Origin: Bacteroidales bacterium
GTDB lineage: Bacteria; Bacteroidota; Bacteroidia; Bacteroidales; Bacteroidaceae
Length of the DNA stretch: 48,281 nt
Direction of reading: 5' to 3'
NCBI GenBank assembly: GCA_015060885.1
Contig: SUXO01000015.1
Coordinates: 1 to 48,281, forward strand
Position numbers and translations under genes: made by a program. Within the stretch, counting starts at the first letter, position 1. The number at the start of each line of letters is the position of its first letter. The notes beneath the pieces are model-generated. The model worked only from the letters and a program-made list of their open reading frames with translations, made no database searches and was not told the DNA's origin. This document shows, one piece after another, positions 19,381-29,167 of the stretch.

Positions 19381-21216
19381 TTATGTCAGCGACTGCATAT
19401 CGTTGAGTTTCTTGTAATAACCGTCTTTGGCCAAAAGTTCTTCGTGCTTGCCGCGCTCCACAATCTTGCCCTCGTGAAGCACACATATTTCGTCGGCGTG
19501 CTTTATGGTAGAGAGGCGGTGTGCTATGGCCACTGTGGTACGGGTTTTCATAAGGCGTTCAAGAGCCTCCTGAACCAGACGTTCCGACTCGGTGTCGAGG
19601 GCCGAGGTAGCCTCGTCAAGAATGAGTACAGGCGGGTTTTTGAGGATGGCACGGGCTATGCTCACGCGCTGACGTTGGCCACCGCTCAAACGGCCTCCAC
19701 GGTCGCCTATATTGGTTTCGTAACCATTCTCTGTTGCCATAATGAAATCGTGGGCATTTGCTATCTTGGCTGCTTCAATAACCTGCTCCATTGTGGCTCC
19801 TTCGCAACCGAAAGCGATGTTATTGAAGAAGGTGTCGTTGAAGAGAATAGCCTCCTGGTTAACGTTACCGATAATGGCACGCAGGTCGCGCACACGGAAG
19901 TTTTTTATATTTGTGCCATTTATGAGCACCTCGCCCTGCTGCACATCGTGATAACGGGGAATGAGATCGACAAGTGTCGATTTACCCGAACCCGACTGAC
20001 CGACAAGCGCAATGGTCTTTCCTTTGGGGATTTCGAGATTTATATCGTGCAAAACTTCGCGGGTACCATAGCTGAAAGATACGTTTTTAAGTTCTATCTT
20101 GTCGACAAGAGTCTTTATCTCGACAGGGTTCGCGGGTTCTGTAATGGGGTTCTTTGCGCTCATAATCTTGTCAATACGCTCCAACGATGCCAAGCCTTTG
20201 GGAATATTATAGCCCACCTTTGAGAACTCCTTCAAGGGGTTGATGATGCTATACAGGATTACCATATAGAAGATGAACGTGGGAGCATCAATTCGTGACG
20301 ACTCATTGAGAATGAGGAAACCGCCGAACCACAGTACAAATACAATGAGAACGGTTCCCAGGAACTCACTCATGGGGTGAGCCATTGCCTGACGGGTTGA
20401 AACCTTTGTAATGGCATCGCGTACGCCCTTGCTTGAACTTGTAAAGCGGTTCACCATCTGCTCCTCGGCAATGAAAGCTTTGATGATGCGCAAGCCACCG
20501 AGGCTCTCGTCGAGTTGTGACATCACGTTGCTCCATTTCTCCTGTGCCTCCAATGAACGGCGTTTGAGCCTTTTGCCCACGCGGCCCATTATCCAGCCCA
20601 TACCCGGCAATACAAGGATTGTAAAGAGGGTAAGTTCCCAGCTTGTCAACAGCAGAGTCGAAAAATAGAACATTATGAGAATGGGATTCTTCAACAATAG
20701 GTCGAGCGAACTTGTAATGGAGTTCTCGACCTCGCCTACATCACCACTCATACGGGCTATGATGTCACCCTTGCGCTCTTGCGAAAAGAATGCCAGGGGA
20801 AGGCCCATTATCTTCTTATAGAGCATTACGCGAATATCGTGAACAACACCGGTGCGGAGGGGTATCATCACTGCCGATGATGCGAAATAGCACGATGTCT
20901 TTATCAATGTCATTATGGCAAACAGGACACCTATCACAAGCAGTGTGAGCATCGGGCCCTTTTCTGTAATCATAAGAGTTACATAGTAGTAGAAGTTGTT
21001 TACCGCAACATCTTTAAGGCTTGCACTGCCCCACTCCATATATTCGTACACTTTCTCGTTTACACCTGTCTGGAACAGGATATCCAAGATGGGAATGAGC
21101 AAAGTAAAAGAGAATACGTTGGTTACGGCCGATAGAATATTCAAAAGAATTGAGAGGCCTACATACTTTTTATATGGCAGCACAAAACGCCGCATCATAC
21201 CGAAAAATTCCTTCAT
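19381..21216 (-). CDS. ABC exporter, fused permease-ATPase (MsbA-like)
   Basis: A 611-residue half-transporter that should act as a homodimer. Six membrane helices lie in residues about 15-330 (ABC_membrane type 1). The nucleotide-binding domain follows from about 375: Walker A GQSGSGKST, Q-loop GNVNQEAILF, signature LSGGQRQRVSIARA, Walker B VLILDEATSALD, and switch His in AIAHRLSTIKHAD. MsbA-type proteins flip lipid A or other lipids and drugs. Specificity cannot be read from the sequence. A TAccTTTG promoter lies 41 bases upstream, so it is transcribed independently of the antiporter gene. Confidence 0.88.
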   Translation of the reverse strand: MKEFFGMMRRFVLPYKKYVGLSILLNILSAVTNVFSFTLLIPILDILFQTGVNEKVYEYMEWGSASLKDVAVNNFYYYVTLMITEKGPMLTLLVIGVLFAIMTLIKTSCYFASSAVMIPLRTGVVHDIRVMLYKKIMGLPLAFFSQERKGDIIARMSGDVGEVENSITSSLDLLLKNPILIMFYFSTLLLTSWELTLFTILVLPGMGWIMGRVGKRLKRRSLEAQEKWSNVMSQLDESLGGLRIIKAFIAEEQMVNRFTSSSKGVRDAITKVSTRQAMAHPMSEFLGTVLIVFVLWFGGFLILNESSRIDAPTFIFYMVILYSIINPLKEFSKVGYNIPKGLASLERIDKIMSAKNPITEPANPVEIKTLVDKIELKNVSFSYGTREVLHDINLEIPKGKTIALVGQSGSGKSTLVDLIPRYHDVQQGEVLINGTNIKNFRVRDLRAIIGNVNQEAILFNDTFFNNIAFGCEGATMEQVIEAAKIANAHDFIMATENGYETNIGDRGGRLSGGQRQRVSIARAILKNPPVLILDEATSALDTESERLVQEALERLMKTRTTVAIAHRLSTIKHADEICVLHEGKIVERGKHEELLAKDGYYKKLNDMQSLT

Positions 21217-21256
21217 AGCAATAAATTAAGGTTAAGAAAGATTTTCAAATTCCTTG

Positions 21257-21264
21257 CAAAGGTA
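21257..21264 (-). promoter_or_regulatory. -7 promoter element for the ABC exporter
   Basis: Minus-strand TACCTTTG matches TAnnTTTG exactly, about 41 bases before the ATG at 21216. A TTTG lies about 23 bases further upstream, slightly wider than usual. Confidence 0.6.
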
Positions 21265-21329
21265 ACTAAATTCCTGATAGCGTGAAACAAAAACGGCGCT
21301 TAATTGCCGCACACAGGGCAAAAGGGTTG

Positions 21330-23351
21330 CTACACCTCACCATCTATGGTGTAACCATTAGGATATATGAGCAACACGCTGGTTTCGCGATAATCGCGCT
21401 GCAACTGCACAAAAACGTGGTCGAGTGAAGGACGGAACGATATAGAACCACGGCGGGCACTTACAATGACAAGCAGGTGGTCGTCATCTATTATCTGCGA
21501 CAGACGTTTGAGGTCGTTGCCGCCATCGGTCTCACAGAATTCCGCATTCACTCCCGAAATCTTTTTATGACGGCTCTTTATGTGGGCAAGGCTGTCGGGG
21601 TGGCCGTGATACACCACTCTGCACCCCAATGCTGCTGCCATACGGGCTGTTTCGTCGACCCAATGCTTGAAACCGGCCTCAAATTCTGTTTTTGCAGGGA
21701 AGGTTATGTGTATGCAGCGTATGGTGTTGAGCGGAATGTTTATGCGCGCCATTATTATCTGCGTATTGATGCCGTTGAGCAGTTCGGGCAACACGCCGCC
21801 CAGGAATGTATCGTTGACTGTCTCTTTTTGATGAAAACCCACAATGAGCTCGCGATAGTCGTTCTCCTTGACTTCGTGTATGATACCATAAGAGAGGTTG
21901 GTGGTGAGGCGCACCTTTGTGAGGATGGGGACGTTTACCGATGCTGCCACATCGGTGGCTTTGTCGAGCACCTTTTGAGCCCGCGAGCGGAGTTTCTCGT
22001 CCTCGTCGAGCACCACTGTCACAGCCGACAAAGGCATTTTGGATTTCTCCTCGCGCAACAGCAGAGCGAGGTCCATAAGACCATTCACCATATTCGGGTT
22101 GGCAAGAGCAAGCAGCGTCTTCTGCGAAGTGTTTTCGGGTTTGTCGGACACCTCGCCCGACACGGCTATGCGGCGCGACACACGGTCGGTAACCACCGAA
22201 CTCACAATACAGGTTACAAGAATGAGCAGAATGGTACCGTTAAGCACATCTTCGCTCAACAAATGCGAGCCATCGGGGAGAATTATCTTGTGACCCACAA
22301 TGGCAGCGGCAAGTGTGGCAGCAGCCTGTGAAGTGCTCAACCCGAACATAAGGTTCTGTTCTTGGAACGACATTTTGTAGGCACGGGCAGTTATCCACGA
22401 TGCAATTGCCTTTCCTGTGAGAGCGGTAGCAATCATCACCGAGGCAACCGTCAATGCATTCAGATTACCGAACAATACCCGCAAATTTATCATCATACCC
22501 ACACCTATGAGGAAGTATGGGATAAAGATTGCGTTGCCCACGAAGTCGATGCGACGCATAAGGGGCGAAGAGTGAGGAATAAGACGGTTTAGTACAAGAC
22601 CGGTAATAAACGCGCCCAATATACCCTCCATACCGGCAAGCTCCATCATTCCTGCTCCCAGGAAGAGAAGTGCCATAACGAAGATGTACTGTATTACGCC
22701 ATCGTTATACTTGCGGAAGAAGTATCGTGCTATGCGGGGGAAAAAGAAAATTATAACCGAACTTATCACAAGCAGTTTGGCAAACAGCAGCAGGAAGAAA
22801 ACAACGCCTGTTTCACCGGTGAACAAACCGCTTACCACGGCAAGTACAAAAAGAGTGAGCGTATCGGTAATTATGGCACCGCCAACCACAAAATTCACAC
22901 AACGCTGGCGCGAAAGGCCATAGCGGGCCACAATGGGATAGGAGATGAGGGTATATGAGGCATACATACTCGCCAACAGAACGGAGGTTATTATGCCATA
23001 TTCAAGTATGAACATATTGGTAAAGATTCCCAGCAGTATGGGCATCGCAAAGACCGTAAGACCAAGCAGAAGGGCTCCTCCTTTTGCCTGACGCATTTCC
23101 TGCAAGTTAATTTCAAGACTCGCAAGGAACATAATATAGTAGAGCCCCACCTTGCCGAAAAGTTCAAAGCTGTCGTCGCGCACAAGAATATTCAGGCCGT
23201 TGGGACCTACTACAAGCCCGGCAAGTATCATACCTATGATATGGGGCAGACGCAACTTGTTGAACAGCAGCGGAGCAAACAGTATTATGCACAACACCCC
23301 CAGGAAAATCCAAGTGGGGTCGGTTACGGGAAACAGTGAATTCCAATTCAT
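21330..23351 (-). CDS. Cation:proton antiporter (CPA2/KefB type) with C-terminal USP-like domains
   Basis: A 673-residue membrane protein. Residues about 10-390 form a Na+/H+ exchanger domain with about 12 helices; characteristic segments are LPHIIGMILAGLVVGPNGL and GMEGILGAFITGLVLNRL. The C-terminal 270 residues lack a RCK/TrkA-N nucleotide motif. They look instead like two universal-stress-protein-type domains (ANPNMVNGLMDLALLL... and a second after residue about 540). The role is K+ or Na+/H+ exchange for pH and ion homeostasis. It starts 27 bases after the DUF3078 gene on the same strand, suggesting one transcript. Confidence 0.88.
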   Translation of the reverse strand: MNWNSLFPVTDPTWIFLGVLCIILFAPLLFNKLRLPHIIGMILAGLVVGPNGLNILVRDDSFELFGKVGLYYIMFLASLEINLQEMRQAKGGALLLGLTVFAMPILLGIFTNMFILEYGIITSVLLASMYASYTLISYPIVARYGLSRQRCVNFVVGGAIITDTLTLFVLAVVSGLFTGETGVVFFLLLFAKLLVISSVIIFFFPRIARYFFRKYNDGVIQYIFVMALLFLGAGMMELAGMEGILGAFITGLVLNRLIPHSSPLMRRIDFVGNAIFIPYFLIGVGMMINLRVLFGNLNALTVASVMIATALTGKAIASWITARAYKMSFQEQNLMFGLSTSQAAATLAAAIVGHKIILPDGSHLLSEDVLNGTILLILVTCIVSSVVTDRVSRRIAVSGEVSDKPENTSQKTLLALANPNMVNGLMDLALLLREEKSKMPLSAVTVVLDEDEKLRSRAQKVLDKATDVAASVNVPILTKVRLTTNLSYGIIHEVKENDYRELIVGFHQKETVNDTFLGGVLPELLNGINTQIIMARINIPLNTIRCIHITFPAKTEFEAGFKHWVDETARMAAALGCRVVYHGHPDSLAHIKSRHKKISGVNAEFCETDGGNDLKRLSQIIDDDHLLVIVSARRGSISFRPSLDHVFVQLQRDYRETSVLLIYPNGYTIDGEV

Positions 23352-23378
23352 ACAGCGAGTTTACCAAAATGCAGGCAA

Positions 23379-24665
23379 TTACCAAGAGTAAGAAAGACCG
23401 AGTGTCATATACTCCTTTATCTGCCAGAAACCATATTTGTCGTCTTCAAGATCGAGCGAGCTGTCGTCGAAACGAGCGTGCATAACCATCGACACCTTGA
23501 AGTAACGGGTTAGTTTTATGTCGAATTTATTCTCCCAAGAGAAGAATGTTCGCGCGTAGTTAGTGTAGAACTCGGCACGCGACCACCAATTCACAATCTT
23601 GAAGAGGGTTGCTGTGGGCACCGTTACAATTATCTGTGTACCGAAATCCTCCTTGTGATGGCGACCGTGCTTTATTCCGTAACGGCTGGCAAGTTCATCG
23701 TAACGCACGAATTTATAGTTGTAGGCCGACAATGGTGCAACATAAATCTCCAATGAAAGGTTCTTCCACGATGGCTTATAGTTAAGACCGAGTGAGAAAT
23801 TGGCATCGAAAGGTGCCATAAATTTAGAAACAAAGTCGGGGCTGTTGGTCGGATAGTTGGGCAACATCTGTGTTTCGAGCTTGCTCTTCACGGCAAGGTC
23901 CAGGTTTTTCACCAGTTTATAACCCAATGTCGATTCCAGACGCAATTTATCGTTGTTAGTCTTAAAATGATGCAGTGTATCACCCTCTACCGTAGTGAAG
24001 CCCAAGTGGGCATCGAATTTGTTTGTAAAGGTTATCCTGTCCTTGTCGTCATAGTTCAGGTTCAGCACCAGCACGGTGAGCATGGTACGGGAATTGTCAC
24101 CACCCTGTGACCAGTTGGGGGATACATAGTTCTGTGTAAACTGCAAGTCGAAAGAGCCCGAAGTGCGCCAATAGCAGGGTTTCTTCACCGTTGTAGCCAA
24201 GCCTCCTGCAACGTTGTCGGGAACAGCAACAAGCGGCGATTCTGCAATTTCCAGGACAGGGATATTCTCTTTTTCATCTATTACGGCAACACTCTTTTCA
24301 CTGCGCAGCTGCTCTTCGGTCAAAAGGACCTTCGACGGATGATTCTTGTAGACATTCATCATCATTGAGTTTATGACAGCTTCGCGCTTGCTGTCCGCAA
24401 CAAGGTTTCTTGTACCGAAACCGCCTTCGTACCCAAACCCGCTGCTGAATCCTTTATTCACTACCGAACTGTAAAGCACCGGCGATGTCAACATCTTGGC
24501 AAACACCGGATTGGGGCTGACATCACCGCTTTTGGCAACATACGATGAGTCGCTTGCCAAAGAGTCTATTTTTGATTTGAAATAGTCATACACACTGTTT
24601 TCGCGCTGTGCCATACCGGGGATAAAAAGGCACACAAGCAGAATTGAGAGAAGATATCTGTTCAT
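23379..24665 (-). CDS. DUF3078 domain-containing exported protein
   Basis: A 428-residue protein with a signal peptide (MNRYLLSILLVCLFIPGMAQ). From about residue 165 it contains the DUF3078 pattern: FDLQFTQNYVSPNWSQGGDN, then alternating strands (TFTNKFDAHLGFTT, LDLAVKSKLETQML). It ends in the aromatic YMTLGLSYSW typical of an outer-membrane beta-barrel. Function is unknown for the family. An outer-membrane barrel is an inference. It is the first gene of a pair with the antiporter and has a TAACTTTG promoter 66 bases upstream. Confidence 0.8.
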   Translation of the reverse strand: MNRYLLSILLVCLFIPGMAQRENSVYDYFKSKIDSLASDSSYVAKSGDVSPNPVFAKMLTSPVLYSSVVNKGFSSGFGYEGGFGTRNLVADSKREAVINSMMMNVYKNHPSKVLLTEEQLRSEKSVAVIDEKENIPVLEIAESPLVAVPDNVAGGLATTVKKPCYWRTSGSFDLQFTQNYVSPNWSQGGDNSRTMLTVLVLNLNYDDKDRITFTNKFDAHLGFTTVEGDTLHHFKTNNDKLRLESTLGYKLVKNLDLAVKSKLETQMLPNYPTNSPDFVSKFMAPFDANFSLGLNYKPSWKNLSLEIYVAPLSAYNYKFVRYDELASRYGIKHGRHHKEDFGTQIIVTVPTATLFKIVNWWSRAEFYTNYARTFFSWENKFDIKLTRYFKVSMVMHARFDDSSLDLEDDKYGFWQIKEYMTLGLSYSW

Positions 24666-24982
24666 CGTATTTTATAATTTGCTCATAGTAATCATTGCAA
24701 TTCAGGGAGCGCACGCACCCTACACGGCTGCAAAGTTAACATTTTTCCTTTATTTTATTGTTAAATTTCACATAGTAAGCTATTTTTAATAAAATAAACG
24801 CCGATTTACACATTTTTAAATGGCAACTGCACATTAAATCCCTTTATTTTTGCTATCTTTGCACTTCGTGTCAAGCCACGACACGCACACAAAGGAGTGA
24901 TAAAGGCTTTTGCCCGCCTGTTTTGGGTAAACAGAACAACTTTTTTATTGTTAAACTTAAACGAAACACATAACCACTTTTT
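24666..24982. promoter_or_regulatory. Divergent intergenic region between the DUF3078 gene and yidC
   Basis: 317 bases without a gene. On the minus strand TAACTTTG (24731-24738) is the -7 element for the DUF3078 gene. On the plus strand TATTTTTG (24845-24852) and TATCTTTG (24854-24861) are candidate -7 elements for yidC, leaving a leader of about 110 bases. The leader has a stem CGTGTC/GACACG (about 24867-24885). It also has a weak hairpin CTGTTT/AAACAG (24918-24934) followed six bases later by TTTTTT, an attenuator-like arrangement. -33 boxes are not convincing. Confidence 0.5.
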
Positions 24983-26914
24983 ATGGACAAGAATAGTATT
25001 ACAGGATTTGCACTTATAGGGTTGCTTTTTGTAGCCTTTTTCTATTTCAACAAACCCGATGCCGCGAAAATAGAGGCACAAAAGCACTACCGCGACTCCA
25101 TCGCTGCCCTGCAACAGGCCGAAGAGAATGTACGCCAGCAGATTATTGCTGCCGAGGAGGCTGCTATCGAGGAGCAGAAGAACGACAGTACATCGCTCTT
25201 CTTCAATGTACTCAACGGCGAAGCAAAAGAGATTACAATTGCCAATGAAAAAGTGAGCATCGACATTTCCACCCTGGGTGCAAGAATAACATCGGCCACT
25301 CTTGCCGACTACACAAACCAGGAGGGAGGCAAGCTCACACTCTTCGACGACCGGGATAACATTACCACCAAAGACAGCCGCGGACGCGAAACAGAGCAGT
25401 ACAACCAGATGTACTTCACTTTTGACGGGAAAGAGGAGAATATCGACACTAAGATTCTCTATTTCACTCCCCGTGAACAGACCGACAGCAGTGTAGTTAT
25501 GCGCCTTGCCTTTGCCGAGGACAAATACATTGACTTTGCCTATCGTCTTTTGCCCGACAGTTATATGCTTAACCTTGCAATCGACGCCCACAACATGCAG
25601 AACTTCTTCCCCTCGTCCACACGGCAGATGGGTATCACCTGGGAGCAGCTTATGCGCCAACAGGAGAAAGGGTTCAAGTTCGAACAGCAATACTCTACCC
25701 TCACCTACAAGATTGCAGGCGACGATACCGATTACCTGAGCGAGATGAAGAATGACGAAGAGACACTTGAACAGCCTATCGACTGGGTTGCATTCAAGAA
25801 CCAGTTCTTCTCGTGCATTATGATTGCCGGCGAGCAGTTCGACAAGGTGTATGTGGAATCGGATACCATAAACGAAGGCCGCGGCTACCTCAAAAACTGC
25901 TACGCTTCGATGTACACCCCCTTCGACCCCAGCGGCAAAGTGGCAACCGACATCCAATTCTACTTCGGCCCCAACAAATACAGCGACCTTGTCGAAAGCA
26001 ACCACCTCGCAGTAAACGGCGACAAGGAGCTCGACCTGCACAAGCTCATCTATTTCGGCTGGCCCATTGTGCGCTGGATTAACCGTTTCTTCATCATCTA
26101 CCTGTTCGACTGGCTCAACAGTTGGGGGATGAACATGGGAATAGTCCTTCTGTTGCTCACGCTCATAGTGAAAGCTATTGTATACCCCTTTACATACAAA
26201 TCGTATATATCTTCGGCTAAAATGCGTGCGTTAAAACCATACATCGATAAGATTAACGCCAAATACCCCAAGAAAGAGGACGCGCTCAAAAAGCAACAGG
26301 AAACAATGGCACTTTACAGCCAATACGGAGCAAGCCCGATGGGCGGTTGTCTGCCAATGCTCATACAGATGCCCGTATTCATTGCAATGTTCAACTTCGT
26401 GCCTAACGCGATTGAACTGCGCCAGGAGAGTTTCCTATGGGCCAACGACCTTTCGTCTTATGATGCACTCATCAGCTGGAATACCTCCATCTGGCCCATA
26501 GGCAACCACATAAGCATCTTCTGTCTGCTCTTCTGCGTGACACAGATACTTAACACCTACTACACATCAAAAATGCAGCCTTCGATGGGAGGTTCGCCCG
26601 AGCAGGAGCAACAGGCAAAGATTATGCGCTGGATGATGTACCTGATGCCCATTATGTTCTTCTTCATCTTCAACGACTACTCGTCGGGCCTCAACTACTA
26701 CTATTTTGTATCCACCCTCATAAGCGTGCTTATATTCGTTTACCTGAGAAGGACCGTGAACGAACAGGAGCTGTTGAGAAAGATGGAGGCATACAACGAG
26801 AAGAACAAGAGCAACCCCAAGAAGCAGAGCAACTTCATGGCCCGCCTTGAAGCCTTGCAGGAGCAGCAGAGACGTATGCTCGAAGAACAACAGAAACGCA
26901 ATAACAAAAAATAA
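24983..26914 (+). CDS. yidC: Membrane protein insertase YidC
   Basis: A 643-residue inner-membrane insertase/chaperone working alone or with SecYEG. It has an N-terminal helix (ITGFALIGLLFVAFFYF). The large periplasmic beta domain typical of Gram-negative YidC covers about residues 60-350. The 60KD_IMP insertase core follows (about 375-605), with KAIVYPFTYKSYISSAKMRALKP, MGGCLPMLIQMPVFIAMF and three further helices. The C-terminal tail is highly basic and Gln/Lys-rich (LEEQQKRNNKK), which fits ribosome contact. It is followed by a conserved unknown gene 17 bases on. Confidence 0.95.
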   Translation: MDKNSITGFALIGLLFVAFFYFNKPDAAKIEAQKHYRDSIAALQQAEENVRQQIIAAEEAAIEEQKNDSTSLFFNVLNGEAKEITIANEKVSIDISTLGARITSATLADYTNQEGGKLTLFDDRDNITTKDSRGRETEQYNQMYFTFDGKEENIDTKILYFTPREQTDSSVVMRLAFAEDKYIDFAYRLLPDSYMLNLAIDAHNMQNFFPSSTRQMGITWEQLMRQQEKGFKFEQQYSTLTYKIAGDDTDYLSEMKNDEETLEQPIDWVAFKNQFFSCIMIAGEQFDKVYVESDTINEGRGYLKNCYASMYTPFDPSGKVATDIQFYFGPNKYSDLVESNHLAVNGDKELDLHKLIYFGWPIVRWINRFFIIYLFDWLNSWGMNMGIVLLLLTLIVKAIVYPFTYKSYISSAKMRALKPYIDKINAKYPKKEDALKKQQETMALYSQYGASPMGGCLPMLIQMPVFIAMFNFVPNAIELRQESFLWANDLSSYDALISWNTSIWPIGNHISIFCLLFCVTQILNTYYTSKMQPSMGGSPEQEQQAKIMRWMMYLMPIMFFFIFNDYSSGLNYYYFVSTLISVLIFVYLRRTVNEQELLRKMEAYNEKNKSNPKKQSNFMARLEALQEQQRRMLEEQQKRNNKK

Positions 26915-26931
26915 CAGATATAAAAAACGAT

Positions 26932-27558
26932 ATGGGATTATTTGATATTTTCAAAAAGAAGAAAGAAGAGAAACGCATTGGCGGTATGGAGGATTTTATG
27001 ACCCTCATACGCGTGTATTATCAGTCGGTACTCGCTGCCAACCTTGGAATAACCAACATTGGTATGTTGCCCGACCTTGCAACCTTCAAGCGCACCCTTA
27101 AAGTTGCCACACAGAACAACAAGCTCGGCGTTGCCGAGCGCAGCCGTTGCAAGAAGATGATTGAGCAGATTTATGGGCTCGACGACAACTTCTTCAAAGA
27201 GATAGACCTCTCTATCAAAAAGAACTGCAAGCGCATAAACGACGTGCAGCCCTACCTGTTCGCTTTCCAGGGATTCAACAACGACCTTATGATGCTGGTG
27301 GGCAACCTTATGCAGTGGAAGTTCCGCATACCCGGCATTTTCCACAAACTGTTGCGTGGAATGACCGAAAAGATTATCAATGACATTCTCACCAAAGAGA
27401 GCTGGAAAGACGAGGCAACCTACCGCACCGTATACGCAGTGCGTCAATACAAAGAGAAACTCGGTTATTCGGCCGACTGGATGACAAACTATGTCTACAA
27501 GATTGTGACACTTGCCAAGAAAGAACCCCGCCCCAACAGCGACGAGGTTACAAAATAA
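26932..27558 (+). CDS. Conserved unknown protein downstream of yidC
   Basis: A 208-residue soluble, mostly helical, basic protein. It begins MGLFDIFKKKKEEKR, which looks like an amphipathic basic segment, not a signal peptide. Tryptophan- and tyrosine-containing helices follow (FMTLIRVYYQSVLAANLG, MQWKFRIPGIFHKLLRG). I do not recognise a named domain. It starts 17 bases after yidC and is closed by a terminator, so it is probably co-expressed with yidC. A membrane-associated role is only a guess from the context and the amphipathic start. Confidence 0.75.
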   Translation: MGLFDIFKKKKEEKRIGGMEDFMTLIRVYYQSVLAANLGITNIGMLPDLATFKRTLKVATQNNKLGVAERSRCKKMIEQIYGLDDNFFKEIDLSIKKNCKRINDVQPYLFAFQGFNNDLMMLVGNLMQWKFRIPGIFHKLLRGMTEKIINDILTKESWKDEATYRTVYAVRQYKEKLGYSADWMTNYVYKIVTLAKKEPRPNSDEVTK

Positions 27559-27564
27559 CAATAC

Positions 27565-27603
27565 AAAGCCCGCCCTGCAAACAAAGAAGGCGGGCTTTTG
27601 TTT
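27565..27603 (+). terminator. Rho-independent terminator of the yidC transcript
   Basis: Stem AAAGCCCGCC (27565-27574) pairs with GGCGGGCTTT (27589-27598), with a 14-base loop, followed by TTGTTT. Confidence 0.85.
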
Positions 27604-27616
27604 AACAACAAAACCG

Positions 27617-28507
27617 ATGCTGGAATTTACGCCCATAACAATAGATGCGGCCGGACAACTTGAAGATTTTGCCCGGCAATCCCTCACACAGTCGTGCGAC
27701 TACACCCCAGGCAACCTCATTATGTGGGCCGACTTCATGCAATATGAATATGCCGTAGAGAAGGGGACGCTCTTCATTTCGTGCCTGTCGCAACACAACC
27801 TCAAAGAGCAGGCCTTCCTGCCGCCCATAGGCAAACTCCCGTTACAGGAGAGCATTGCCCTTCTACAAGAATACTGCACGGCCAAAGGACGGAAATTACG
27901 CTTTACCGCAGTGCCGCAAGAGATTGCCGAAGAATTAAGCACACTCCTGCCCTCGCACAGGCGCATAGAACTCGACGGCTGGGCCGACTACATACACAAT
28001 GCCGGTGACATTGCAACCCTGCAAGGAAAAGCACTGAACAAACGCCGTAACCGCCGCAACAAGTTCCTTGCCGAGCACCCCGACTACGAATACCAGCGCT
28101 ACACTGCCAATGACGAGGAAGCCGTGACCGATTTCATTCTGGGCAAAGGATGCAACGAAGCCATAATGCGCTGCTACGAAATACACCAGAGCATAACAAC
28201 CGTGCGCAACCTCGCCAAATTCCACCAGCCTGCTGCAATCATAAAGATTGACGGCCGCGTGGTGGCATTCACGCTGGGCGAGGTATGGGGGAATATGCTG
28301 TACATACACATAGAAAAGGCCGACAGGGAATTCCCCGGACTGGGCGAAACCCTTGCCAGCAGTTTTGCCGCCGATATAATAAATGAACAGCCACAAGTAG
28401 AACTCATAAACCGCGAAGAGGACCTGGGCGATGAAGGGCTGCGCCAGGCAAAAAGAGCATACAATCCCATCTACCTGCTCAACCGCTACGAATTCATTCC
28501 ACAATGA
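27617..28507 (+). CDS. DUF2156 (phosphatidylglycerol lysyltransferase C-terminal-like) protein
   Basis: A 296-residue cytoplasmic protein of the DUF2156/LPG-synthase C-terminal type, which adopts a double GNAT-like acyltransferase fold. Recognisable segments are SCDYTPGNLIMWADFMQYEYA near the N-terminus, LNKRRNRRNKFLAEHPDYEY in the middle, and the closing LRQAKRAYNPIYLLNRYEF. The transmembrane flippase part of MprF is absent. Substrate unknown; aminoacyl or acyl transfer is inferred from the fold. Start set at ATG 27617 (MLEFTPITID) because the longer frame begins inside the upstream gene and runs through the terminator. Its TGA overlaps the ATG of the next gene. Confidence 0.8.
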   Translation: MLEFTPITIDAAGQLEDFARQSLTQSCDYTPGNLIMWADFMQYEYAVEKGTLFISCLSQHNLKEQAFLPPIGKLPLQESIALLQEYCTAKGRKLRFTAVPQEIAEELSTLLPSHRRIELDGWADYIHNAGDIATLQGKALNKRRNRRNKFLAEHPDYEYQRYTANDEEAVTDFILGKGCNEAIMRCYEIHQSITTVRNLAKFHQPAAIIKIDGRVVAFTLGEVWGNMLYIHIEKADREFPGLGETLASSFAADIINEQPQVELINREEDLGDEGLRQAKRAYNPIYLLNRYEFIPQ

Positions 28508-29082
28508 CAAACACCGAAAGACACCCGTGGGAGCCATTCGTACCCCACAATGCACGCATTTTATTCCTGGGGAGTTTTCCACCACCGCGCAAGCGTTGGT
28601 CTATGGACTTCTATTATCCTAACATCACTAACGATTTCTGGAAAATCATTGGAATAATATTCTTCGGTGAAAAGGAGCATTTTATAGACAATGCCGCCAA
28701 GCGGTTCAAGGAGGAAGAAATAAAGGAATTCCTTGCCGGAAAAGGCATAGCACTCTACGACGCTGCAACCGAAGTGTGTCGCCTGAAAGAGAACGCATCG
28801 GACAAGTTCCTGCAAGTTGTCACACCCACCGACATTGCAGCCATTCTACAAGGCACACCCACCTGCCGTGCCATTATAACCACAGGACAAAAAGCCACCG
28901 ACACAGTAACCGCAATGTTCGGGTGCGAAGCACCGGCCATAGGTTCCCGAACAAGCATAGAGATAAATGGAGAGAGTATCAATTTCTGGCGTATGCCTTC
29001 CACCTCACGAGCCTACCCGCTTGCCGTTGAGAAGAAGGCCGAATATTACCGCACCCTTTTCAAGGAAGAGAATATTCTATAA
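28504..29082 (+). CDS. Uracil-DNA glycosylase superfamily protein
   Basis: A 192-residue protein. The N-terminal ARILFLGSFPPPRKRWSMDFYYPN matches the first motif of the uracil-DNA glycosylase superfamily (Mug/SMUG-like branch). FWKIIGIIFFGE and AIITTGQKATDTV continue the alpha/beta fold, and FWRMPSTSRAYPLAVEKKAEYYRTLF resembles the last motif (PSTSxA). It likely removes a damaged base, but the substrate is unknown. Start codon overlaps the DUF2156 stop by 4 bases (ATGA), so the two are translationally coupled. Confidence 0.7.
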   Translation: MTNTERHPWEPFVPHNARILFLGSFPPPRKRWSMDFYYPNITNDFWKIIGIIFFGEKEHFIDNAAKRFKEEEIKEFLAGKGIALYDAATEVCRLKENASDKFLQVVTPTDIAAILQGTPTCRAIITTGQKATDTVTAMFGCEAPAIGSRTSIEINGESINFWRMPSTSRAYPLAVEKKAEYYRTLFKEENIL

Positions 29083-29108
29083 ATTACACACATAGTAACC
29101 AAAAGAGA

Positions 29109-29138
29109 TTGCTATTATAAAATTTTGAATTACTTTTG
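29109..29138 (+). promoter_or_regulatory. Promoter of the leucine-rich-repeat gene
   Basis: TTG at 29109-29111 is followed, after 19 bases, by TACTTTTG (29131-29138), a full Bacteroidales promoter. It fixes the gene start downstream: a GTG at 29138 would lie in the -7 box. Confidence 0.75.
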
Positions 29139-29167
29139 TGGAGAGATTACACACAAAAAGGCTTGAT

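Noticed and set aside
24806-26041. 411-residue minus-strand open frame opposite yidC
   Set aside because: It is antisense to clear yidC motifs and has a Val/Leu/Cys-biased composition from reading complementary codons. It has no signal, domain or promoter.
29138-29167. N-terminal extension of the leucine-rich-repeat protein from GTG 29138
   Set aside because: The GTG is part of the -7 promoter box, so it cannot be in the transcript.
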